Positions 41,944-50,078 of a stretch of 64,000 nucleotides of DNA are shown piece after piece (within the stretch, counting starts at the first letter, position 1; each line of letters starts with the position of its first letter). The translations under genes were made by a program, and so were the position numbers. The notes below the pieces were generated by a model. It made no database searches, had not been told where the DNA came from, and was given only the letters and a program-made list of their open reading frames with translations. The stretch lies in assembly GCF_002954455.1 (NCBI RefSeq), contig NZ_MSCC01000002.1, positions 221,501-285,500 on the forward strand. Direction: 5' to 3'. The DNA is from Photobacterium aquimaris. GTDB lineage: Bacteria > Pseudomonadota > Gammaproteobacteria > Enterobacterales > Vibrionaceae.

Positions 41944-44900
41944 ATGAAAGGATTGCACTATTGGTATGGAATATTACTGGGTGTGTTACTCTCGCTCATT
42001 GGTTGTAATGATAATAGCGCCAAGGTTGATGCTGTAACGGTTGATTTCTCTCCTAAATTTAGTGCTTTTCAAGTATTCAATAATAACAATCAAACCATAG
42101 CCAAAAACGTTCAAGCACCTATTTTAGTTGCGGGAAAATTAACGGTAACTAACCTCGATCAAAATACCACTGAAGATTTTGATTGGAAAGCCTATTTAGA
42201 CGTCGACAGTTTTGCAATATCATCTGCAACTACGTTAGGTTTAGCCCCCGCTAATTATCATTTCGTGCTTCATATACAGCATAATCAACAAGCTTATTAT
42301 GGGGAACTGACAACAGAAGTTTCAAGCGGTAATGCGTTAATCGATATGGTTATAACGCCAGTGTTAGGTAATATTGATACTCAAATATCGATTAATCCTG
42401 AAATGGCGAAATTATTTTTTAATGTCGATGCAACGCAATTAAATCTATTGGCATTGAATAACCCTATTGTTGGGATTGCGATTGATAATGCCGCAGAGAT
42501 GAAATTTGCGATTAATCCTGCAACCTCACGTTCAAATCTTTATTTTAATATTGCTTTTGGTAATTACGATCTTGGGGTTAATTTTTACGATGATAATCAG
42601 CATATAGGTAAACTGGCTTTACCTAATTCAGCATTAGTGATTGACGCAACAACGACAGATATTCAGTACGATATTATTCCTTTAATGGCTATTGCGGTGT
42701 TTAACTTTGACGCGCAGGGAGATAGCACCAACTTAACCATCGAGATTCCAAATAATATTGTCGATCATGTCAATGGTCTTAATCATTTACGTACTCAACT
42801 TAAAGTGATCAACCCTGATAGCATGATTGTCTTTGATAATGCGATTACGTTGACGCCAGCCACTAGCCCAAATACGGCCTATCAAGCGACGATACCACTG
42901 AATATCAGTTTTGCAGACGCAAATAGTGAAGCGCTTTATTTAACCCTTAAATTTTTTGATGAAAGTAATCAGTCGGTCAGTGCTTTTGCAAGTTGTACCT
43001 CAGATAATTTTGTTTTAGCCAAACAAGATAAAACTCTTGGTTGCCAAGTGACGTTTAATGATTCTGAGGTTGAAGTAGTTACGGCATTAAATGCGCAATT
43101 TGTAGTGAATGTCTATGACGCTAATGGCAACCCGATCAAAGGTGCAGAAGTTTATATTGATGATGCATCAACGCCGATTGGTGTTACAGGCGAAGATGCC
43201 TTTACCACCGATGGAGCGTTGGTGTTTACAGCCAGTGTCGGGGCGCACGATATTAAAGCGCAAGCAATTGGATTTATGGTTCAAAAAGCTGTGACAGCGG
43301 CACCATTAAGCATTAATAATGTCGATTTATATTTATCACAACGCCAAGATACAACCGATCATCTTGAAACAGCTAATTATGATATGCGAGTCGCTGCAAC
43401 GGCCAATATCAATATTACTCCCACCACCACACAGGTAAATGCACAAACAACATTGACGCAGCGATTACCGACGTTGAATGTCGATTTTGATAAAAAAACC
43501 GGTGTCGCGCGGGTTATCTATAATCAAACCGGTTATTTAACCGAAGCTGATCCGACAAAATCAACTGCAACAGTAGTAATGGAGTTTCTTAATCAACAAC
43601 GTGGCTTATTACGGTTATCTGACACCGATTTGGCTAATGTTAGTCAGCAAGTTCGTCAAACACAAGCGACGGGTTCACAACGCTATTACTTTCAACAGCA
43701 ACGTCATGGACGCGATATTTTTAATGCCTTATTACAGGTAAATGTTAATCGTGATGGGCGTATTTTAAGTGTTAACAATGGTTTTTCACCCGCCGTTGAT
43801 CAAGTCATCGTTAATAAAGCCGCTCCTGCGGTGTCGGTGCAACAAGCGATCATTAATGGTGCGAGAAAAGTCGGGATCAACCTGATTCATCAACCAAAGA
43901 TCGACAGCGAAGATCTTAGTCGTGACGATCAAAAAACCACGTTAATAGCAACAACTGCTTCTAAAGAGCCAATTGATGCCACACTGGTATATTTTCCAGT
44001 CAAAGGTGATCAACTACGCCTAGCATGGAGTTTTATTTTATTTACCCACGACCAACGCCATGTCTACCAAATGCTGGTGGATGCTCAAAATGGTGATGTA
44101 CTGGCATTCTTTGATCAAGTAGATAGTGATAGCTATGAGGCGTTTCCTATTCCGGTTGAATCGCCAAATCATGCTACGCCATTAAATACTCGTCAAGTGA
44201 TCAGCAACCCAGCGGCTAGCCCAGGTTCACCGTGGAAATGGCATGATCTTGATGCCAGCATTGGTGCTGAATATACCATTATGCGCGGTAATAACGTCCA
44301 TGCTTATAATGACTCAAATAACAGTGGGTCACCGACAGGTACAGAGCCTGATTGTGGTGCCGGTCTTAACTGCTTATTTCCATTGGATTTAACATTGTCA
44401 CCAGCAGACAGTAGCTATGCTGCAACAGCTAACTTGTTTTACTGGAATAATATTATCCATGACATTACTTACCTGTATGGCTTTGATCAAGCATCTGGTA
44501 ATTTTCAGGTGAATCAATACGGCGGTGCAGGTATTGGTGGTGATGATGTTCGTGCTGAAGCACAAGATGGCGGCGGTTATAACAATGCCAATTTCTATAC
44601 GCCAGCGGATGGTATTCGCCCTCGAATGCAAATGTACTTATGGAATTTAACCACGCCTGAACGTGATGGTGATTATGATGGCGCGATCATCGTTCATGAA
44701 TATGCCCATGGTATTTCTAATCGTTTAGTCGGCGGTCCGACCAATGTTAACTGCTTGAGTAACTACCAACGCCCATCTGAAGGGATCAGTGATTTATACG
44801 CCATTATGTTAACCCATCCTGCTGGTATGACTGGGGCAGATCCTCGCGGAATGGGAACCTATGTACTTGGACAGCCAATAACCGGTGCCGGTATTCGTCC

Positions 44901-46320
44901 TCAACAATACAGTACTGATCCAGCGATTAATAATTATACTTATGAAAGCATTATATCTGGCATGTCAGTGCCTCATGGTATTGGCTCGGTGTGGGCGCAG
45001 GCGGGTTGGGAAGTCTATTGGGCATTAGTTAATGAACATGGCTTTGATAGTGATTTGTATAATGCGATGGGAGGCAGTGGTAACCAACGTGCGTTGTTAT
45101 ATTTCACTGAAGGGCTAAAAAATACTATTTGTTCACCGAGTTTTATTGATACACGCGATGGTGTCATTCAAGCTGCAATTGATAATTACGCTGGTGAAGA
45201 TGTGTGCCTAGTGTGGCAAGCCTTTGCTGATTTTGGTTTAGGTGTTGATGCGGTTTCGGTCAGTAATAATAGTCTCAGTGTTACCAATGGCTTCGCGATT
45301 CCAACCGCTTGTGATGATACTGCAGATGTTTGGGTTGAAGATACCCATTATGATTACACCGGTACCGCGCCAGATACCGGAAATGAGCCTGACGCAAATA
45401 TGGTTGGGCAGAATATGTGGCGCAGTAAAGCTATCTGGAATCGTACCACTGTTGGCAGTACTGGTGGTCATCAAAATCCTGAATATGGTCAGCCAAACGA
45501 GATTAATGTAAATGTTAAAAATCGCGGTGCAGCCACAGCCTTTAATACCACGGTTGAAGTCTATTGGGCACATGCTGCGACGGGATTATCATGGCCTGCA
45601 GATTGGACTCTATTAGGGACAGATACTATCGGTAGTTTAGCTGTCGGTGCAGATATTAATGCGACAGTAGGCTGGACACCACCAAGTACTGGTCATTACT
45701 GCTTAATTGCTCGATTGGTAAACCCACAAGATCCAATGACTAATCCTGAAACCAGTAATATTAATTATAATACCCGTTATAACAATAATATTGCGTGGCG
45801 TAATATGAATGTGGTGGATTTATTAGCGAATCTAACTCAACAAATTAACTTTATTGCCCGTAGTATTACTAAAGATAGTAACCCGATTATTCTTCAGATT
45901 GGGACAGCAGAGCAGCAACGGTTTTTACAACAAGGTGGGCAATTACAGATCAATTTAGTTAATTTTACGGGTCAAGATGAATGGCAAACGATCACCCAAT
46001 TGCCGCATATTATTCGTAATCTAAATGCTATTGTGACCCCTAATAACCAAGGTTTAAACGAAGGGGAAATTAAATTACTTTTCAAAGCTGATCCTATGGC
46101 GATCACTGATAATACTCGTGGTATTTATCAATTGGATGTGATGCAACTTGATGATAATTCTGACCAATCCAATGGCGGTATTGCATATGAGATAATTACT
46201 CGTACCCATCTGACAGATAGTGATAACGACACCATACCTGATATCCAAGATCTTGATGATGATAATGATCAGCAACCTGATATTGTTGATAATTTCCCAC
46301 TTGATATGTCACGCCAGTAA
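41944..46320 (+). CDS. large M36 (fungalysin-type) metallopeptidase lipoprotein
   Basis: A 1458-residue exported zinc peptidase. The N-terminus has a signal with a lipobox (LLSLIGC, Cys21), so it is probably lipid-anchored. About 450 residues of repeated beta-sandwich sequence and one carboxypeptidase-regulatory-like domain (VYDANGNPIKGAEVYIDD) follow, then a fungalysin/thermolysin propeptide (about 480-700) and the M36 catalytic domain with HEYAH (His918-His922) and the downstream Glu in PSEGISDLYA. Near 1190-1290 lies a CARDB-like domain, and the C-terminus has calcium-binding aspartate repeats (DSDNDTIPDIQDLDDDNDQ). It is much longer than typical M36 enzymes because of the N-terminal extension. 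Likely degrades extracellular protein. Confidence 0.9.
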   Translation: MKGLHYWYGILLGVLLSLIGCNDNSAKVDAVTVDFSPKFSAFQVFNNNNQTIAKNVQAPILVAGKLTVTNLDQNTTEDFDWKAYLDVDSFAISSATTLGLAPANYHFVLHIQHNQQAYYGELTTEVSSGNALIDMVITPVLGNIDTQISINPEMAKLFFNVDATQLNLLALNNPIVGIAIDNAAEMKFAINPATSRSNLYFNIAFGNYDLGVNFYDDNQHIGKLALPNSALVIDATTTDIQYDIIPLMAIAVFNFDAQGDSTNLTIEIPNNIVDHVNGLNHLRTQLKVINPDSMIVFDNAITLTPATSPNTAYQATIPLNISFADANSEALYLTLKFFDESNQSVSAFASCTSDNFVLAKQDKTLGCQVTFNDSEVEVVTALNAQFVVNVYDANGNPIKGAEVYIDDASTPIGVTGEDAFTTDGALVFTASVGAHDIKAQAIGFMVQKAVTAAPLSINNVDLYLSQRQDTTDHLETANYDMRVAATANINITPTTTQVNAQTTLTQRLPTLNVDFDKKTGVARVIYNQTGYLTEADPTKSTATVVMEFLNQQRGLLRLSDTDLANVSQQVRQTQATGSQRYYFQQQRHGRDIFNALLQVNVNRDGRILSVNNGFSPAVDQVIVNKAAPAVSVQQAIINGARKVGINLIHQPKIDSEDLSRDDQKTTLIATTASKEPIDATLVYFPVKGDQLRLAWSFILFTHDQRHVYQMLVDAQNGDVLAFFDQVDSDSYEAFPIPVESPNHATPLNTRQVISNPAASPGSPWKWHDLDASIGAEYTIMRGNNVHAYNDSNNSGSPTGTEPDCGAGLNCLFPLDLTLSPADSSYAATANLFYWNNIIHDITYLYGFDQASGNFQVNQYGGAGIGGDDVRAEAQDGGGYNNANFYTPADGIRPRMQMYLWNLTTPERDGDYDGAIIVHEYAHGISNRLVGGPTNVNCLSNYQRPSEGISDLYAIMLTHPAGMTGADPRGMGTYVLGQPITGAGIRPQQYSTDPAINNYTYESIISGMSVPHGIGSVWAQAGWEVYWALVNEHGFDSDLYNAMGGSGNQRALLYFTEGLKNTICSPSFIDTRDGVIQAAIDNYAGEDVCLVWQAFADFGLGVDAVSVSNNSLSVTNGFAIPTACDDTADVWVEDTHYDYTGTAPDTGNEPDANMVGQNMWRSKAIWNRTTVGSTGGHQNPEYGQPNEINVNVKNRGAATAFNTTVEVYWAHAATGLSWPADWTLLGTDTIGSLAVGADINATVGWTPPSTGHYCLIARLVNPQDPMTNPETSNINYNTRYNNNIAWRNMNVVDLLANLTQQINFIARSITKDSNPIILQIGTAEQQRFLQQGGQLQINLVNFTGQDEWQTITQLPHIIRNLNAIVTPNNQGLNEGEIKLLFKADPMAITDNTRGIYQLDVMQLDDNSDQSNGGIAYEIITRTHLTDSDNDTIPDIQDLDDDNDQQPDIVDNFPLDMSRQ

Positions 46321-46344
46321 TTTGCTGGTAGCGTAAAATAAGCA

Positions 46345-46388
46345 AGCCCCGCAATTGCTGTTTAATGGCAATGGCGGGGCTGTTTTTA
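46345..46388. terminator. terminator between convergent peptidase and PTS genes
   Basis: GCCCCGC (46346-46352) pairs with GCGGGGC (46374-46380), with further ATTGC/GCAAT pairing inside the loop, followed by a T-run on the plus strand. Confidence 0.8.
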
Positions 46389-46401
46389 TCTGGCTTGAGG
46401 C

Positions 46402-48897
46402 TTATAAACCAATTTGTTCGGTAATAATGGCAATAATTGCCTCTGGTGATTCCGCTTGGCGTAAGCTATCACGGAAACTTTCATGAATAAGTTTGCGGGC
46501 AAGACCTGCAAAGATGCGCATGTGTTGATCACCTTGGTCTTTATTTAGGGTTAGCATGATAACGAAATCAACTTCACCTGAATCAGACATCCAATCAATA
46601 GGTTTATCAAGGTGAGCAATACTGATACTAGAATGACGAATATGGTCAGATTTAGTATGCGGAATCGCAAATCCATGCCCTAAACCGGTTGAGAATACTG
46701 CTTCACGCGCCCATATATCTTCTTCTAACTTATAGGCGTCGTCAGTACGGCCTTGAATACCTAAGTTACCCACTAGCGCTTGGATCACTTGTTCTTTGTT
46801 TGCAAAGTCAGCGCCTTTAAATACACACTGTGTAACTAATATTGGCTTAACTTGAGCTTGAGCATGACGTTGTTCAAGTAATGCCTCGACCTCTTCAATG
46901 GTGGCGCACTCACACGCCTGTGCAAATAGTGTTTGGCTATCAGCGAAGTTGATTTCAGTTAACTGTGCTTTAGTGGCGGCAATCTTTGGTGCGCTCATAC
47001 TGATTTCATCGAGACCTGCGCCAATAAGTAATGGTAATACTTTACTGTCTGCACCAAGTTCACCACATAAACCAACCCATTTACTATGGGCATGCGCAGT
47101 CGTAACCACTTGCTTTAATAAGCGTAAGAAAGCAGGTGCTAAGCTGTTATACAGTTTTGATACACTGGCGTTATCACGATCAACCGCTAATAAATATTGG
47201 GTCATATCGTTTGAGCCGATACTAAAGAAATCTACTTCCTTACAGAATAAATCGACAATAAATGCTACCGATGGAATTTCAACCATGATACCGAGTTGAA
47301 TATCAGCATCAAAAGCGATGTTTTTGGCTGTCAGTTGTTGTTTAATAAATGCTAGTTGCTGCTTAACCCAACGGATCTCTTCAATACTCTGAATCATTGG
47401 AATCATGATTTTTGCTTTGCCATGCACAGAGGCACGTAAAATAGCCGTTAATTGAGTATGGAACAATGCCAAGAACTGTGGGTAAATACGTACCGCACGG
47501 TAACCTAAGAACGGGTTATTTTCATGAGGTAGGGCAAGGTAATCAATCGGCTTATCACCACCAATATCCATGGTACGAATGATGACCGGTTTACCATTGG
47601 CAGCGGCTAATACTTCACGGTAATGATTAAATTGCTCTTCTTCATCGGGTGCTTGCTGGCGATCCATAAACAGCATTTCAGTACGGAATAAACCAATACC
47701 TTCAGCGCCTTGTGCAAAAGCATTATCTGCTTCGACTGAACAGGCAATATTAGCGGCAACTTCGATAGTGTGACCATCAGCAGTGGTCGCTTGCTGGTGG
47801 GCGTACTGGCTTTGCTGTTGTTTAAGCGTATTCGCCAATGTGATGGCACGATCGAAGTAACCACAAACTTCATTGCTAGGCTCAATAGCCAGTACACCTA
47901 ACTGAGCATCAACATAAACATGATGGTTTAATGCTGCTGCACAGTCTTTAATTTCAATCCCTGATAGGGTTGGAACATTAAACGCACGCGCCAAAATCAC
48001 AGTGTGTGAAGTGCTGCCTGCATGAGTTAATACCAAGCCTTGTAATAACGCTTTATCAAGCCCTAAAAATTGACTTGGGGTTAAATCGTTGGCGATCACA
48101 ATACTTGGTTGCTGGAGTGAAAACTCTGCTTGGTTATCAAGTACTGTTGGGTAAGCTGCGGTTAATAATTGGATCGATACATCTTTGATATCCAGTACGC
48201 GTTCTCGTAAGTAACTGCTTGCTGACTGTTCAAGTTGATGACACAGTTTTTCCATCACTGCCAAAATAGCATTAGCCGTCGAGTGGGTTGCTAGCAGTGC
48301 TGTTACGCCGTCAATGAAGCTTGAGTCATTAATAATCGCTAAATGCGCGCTGGTGATTTCCTGCTCGTGGTGTGATCCCGTAGCAATGATGTGATTTAAG
48401 TGGGTACTAACTTGCGCGAGTGCTTGCTCAAAACGCTGTGCTTCATTGTCATCGTGTACTGCTGTTGCAAACTGCTGTGGATCGACTTGACTCATCGCAA
48501 CTAAAACACCACAACCAATACCAGGGGCAAGACGTTTACCAGTGATCAAATGTGGCTGGTGGCGTAACAATGATTGCGGTATTACGATGTCGCTATCATC
48601 AGAAAACGTCTCTAATACCTCATCGCAATGGGGAAATTGTTGTTCAATGTAAGTCTGAAGTGTCTGACATGCTTGTTCACTGTCTGCGCCTTCAAAGCTT
48701 ATTGTGCAGTTATCATTTAATAGCGTATCGGTGCCTACTAAGGCTAAAACACTTTTTGCATCACCGGAATTATTAGTGCGGTGATTGGTTAGTGTAATTT
48801 GACACTCAAATTGGCGGCACTGTTGTTCTAAATGGTTAGCTGGACGAGCGTGAATGCCGTTGGGTAATACACATTGAAACTGAAATTGATGAGTCAT
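46402..48897 (-). CDS. PTS multiphosphoryl transfer protein (HPr-EI-EIIA fusion)
   Basis: An 831-residue soluble phosphotransfer protein. It has an N-terminal HPr-like domain (1-90; NGIHARPANHLEQ with the phospho-His), an enzyme I domain (about 120-670; phospho-His in THAGSTSHTVILA, substrate-binding GIGLFRTEMLFMDR, catalytic Cys in VGLCGELG) and a C-terminal fructose-type EIIA domain (about 690-831; LGHGFAIPHTKS with the phospho-His). Length and order match E. coli FryA/PtsA-type proteins. It passes phosphate from phosphoenolpyruvate to an EIIB. The EIIB gene is 28 bp upstream, but no EIIC gene is present, so the transported sugar, if any, is unknown. Confidence 0.9.
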   Translation of the reverse strand: MTHQFQFQCVLPNGIHARPANHLEQQCRQFECQITLTNHRTNNSGDAKSVLALVGTDTLLNDNCTISFEGADSEQACQTLQTYIEQQFPHCDEVLETFSDDSDIVIPQSLLRHQPHLITGKRLAPGIGCGVLVAMSQVDPQQFATAVHDDNEAQRFEQALAQVSTHLNHIIATGSHHEQEITSAHLAIINDSSFIDGVTALLATHSTANAILAVMEKLCHQLEQSASSYLRERVLDIKDVSIQLLTAAYPTVLDNQAEFSLQQPSIVIANDLTPSQFLGLDKALLQGLVLTHAGSTSHTVILARAFNVPTLSGIEIKDCAAALNHHVYVDAQLGVLAIEPSNEVCGYFDRAITLANTLKQQQSQYAHQQATTADGHTIEVAANIACSVEADNAFAQGAEGIGLFRTEMLFMDRQQAPDEEEQFNHYREVLAAANGKPVIIRTMDIGGDKPIDYLALPHENNPFLGYRAVRIYPQFLALFHTQLTAILRASVHGKAKIMIPMIQSIEEIRWVKQQLAFIKQQLTAKNIAFDADIQLGIMVEIPSVAFIVDLFCKEVDFFSIGSNDMTQYLLAVDRDNASVSKLYNSLAPAFLRLLKQVVTTAHAHSKWVGLCGELGADSKVLPLLIGAGLDEISMSAPKIAATKAQLTEINFADSQTLFAQACECATIEEVEALLEQRHAQAQVKPILVTQCVFKGADFANKEQVIQALVGNLGIQGRTDDAYKLEEDIWAREAVFSTGLGHGFAIPHTKSDHIRHSSISIAHLDKPIDWMSDSGEVDFVIMLTLNKDQGDQHMRIFAGLARKLIHESFRDSLRQAESPEAIIAIITEQIGL

Positions 48898-48925
48898 AAA
48901 TAAAACGCCTTAAATTTATTTAATA

Positions 48926-49243
48926 TTATTGGTGAGTTAACAACAGTTGCTGACATTGAGAAAAAATGCGTCGTGGATGCTGTAATGCATCTTGAATAGA
49001 AACTTCTAGACAGCGGTGTTTATTAAAACGATCGCTTTGCTCAACATTGATGTCGGCGGCGAGAATAACAATATCAGCGCGCTCAACATCCTGTTCAGTG
49101 AGGCGATTTTCAATTCCCATTGCTCCTTGGGTTTCGACTTTTATTGTGATTCCAAGTTTTTTTGCTGTCTCTGTGAGCTTGTCGGCAGCCATATAGGTGT
49201 GTGCAATTCCTGTTGGACATGCGGTGATCGCGACAATTCTCAT
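48926..49243 (-). CDS. PTS fructose-type EIIB component
   Basis: A 105-residue fructose-family EIIB. The phosphorylation site is Cys9 in ITACPTGIAHTYMAA, followed by KVETQGAMGIEN and ILAADINV. It would accept phosphate from the EIIA domain of the downstream gene. A good ribosome-binding site (CAGGAGAAAC) precedes the ATG. The order EIIB then HPr-EI-EIIA is clear; the expected membrane EIIC is absent from both sides. Its C-terminus (residues 85-105) departs from the usual family ending. Confidence 0.88.
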   Translation of the reverse strand: MRIVAITACPTGIAHTYMAADKLTETAKKLGITIKVETQGAMGIENRLTEQDVERADIVILAADINVEQSDRFNKHRCLEVSIQDALQHPRRIFSQCQQLLLTHQ

Positions 49244-49570
49244 AGGTTTCTCCTGCTGTTAAATAATTTAGTGCTTGGGCAATGCGCTCAATATAAGCAC
49301 TTCATCGTGAGCAAGATAGAAGAGAAACGACGCTTTTATAGGACATTTGTAACCGTAATAACCAACCGTGATAAGGATCTCATTGCTTTTTAAGCTGGTA
49401 GCGACATAACCTACTAGCATTTTTGTGCGTAGTAAGTGAAGATGATTTAGTTTCTGAAAGGCTATATTGCGAGTTGTTATTGAGTGGTTTGTATTTAAAA
49501 CGGTAGTTAATTAGATGGCAAACAAGAGTGGGGAATATAAAGGAGTATATCAACGCTAATAAGCGATAAA

Positions 49571-49605
49571 TAAAAAGGCAGCATGAGCGGGGGACTGCAT
49601 GCTGC
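49571..49605 (-). terminator. orphan Rho-independent terminator, minus strand
   Basis: On the minus strand, GCAGCATG pairs with CATGCTGC (49598-49605 with 49578-49585) around a 12-nt loop, followed by CTTTTTATTT. No annotated gene on the minus strand ends here, so an unannotated RNA or a lost gene lies to its right. Confidence 0.65.
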
Positions 49606-49837
49606 TAAAGATGTTTCAATAATATAATAATTATATCTATTTAAGCTGTGATTTTATTATTACCCATTTTTTTAAAATAGAAACTGGATAAATATCACTT
49701 TAATAGCACTATGCTATCTAATTGTTTTTTATGTGATATCACGCAGCCTAATATTAATAATTAAACTATCGTTATTGTTGTTATTTAATTAAATACTCAA
49801 CTTTTATAGTGTTCGATAATTTAATAATTATAAACTG

Positions 49838-49939
49838 TGATATTGAGCCAAAATATTCCCATATAGCAGTGGGAGCTTCGTTCCAGCTATTTATAACAGC
49901 TACAAATATGCAGTGAATGCGTAATTAATCCTATATCTC
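49838..49939 (+). promoter_or_regulatory. conserved upstream block, copy 1 (first GH92 gene)
   Basis: About 100 bp nearly identical to 56198-56300, including GTGATATTGAG, TGGGAGCTTCGTTCCA and GCTACAAATATGCAGTGAAT. Within it TGGGAGCTTCGTTCCA is an imperfect inverted repeat (TGGGA/TTCCA). It ends 140 bp before the GH92 start codon. Confidence 0.8.
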
Positions 49940-50078
49940 CATCGATATTTATTTTTAATAATGCTCGTCAATAACGATACAGAATATCATTTAAGAATAA
50001 CGTTCAAATTATGTTCGTGGTCATGAATGATAACTCTGACTGTGAACATCAATTAAATCGATAACAAAAGGATTTGAA

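Larger units (their letters stand above)
49244..50078. other. 835-bp intergenic region between PTS genes and the first GH92 gene
   Basis: No coding frame of convincing quality. It contains a minus-strand terminator (49571-49605) and, toward its right end, the promoter block shared with the second GH92 gene (49838-49939). It is where an EIIC gene would be expected, but I see no remnant of one. Confidence 0.5.

Noticed and set aside
41743-41958. 71-codon minus-strand frame before the M36 gene
   Set aside because: Overlaps the peptidase start codon, lacks a ribosome-binding site and shows no protein-like pattern.
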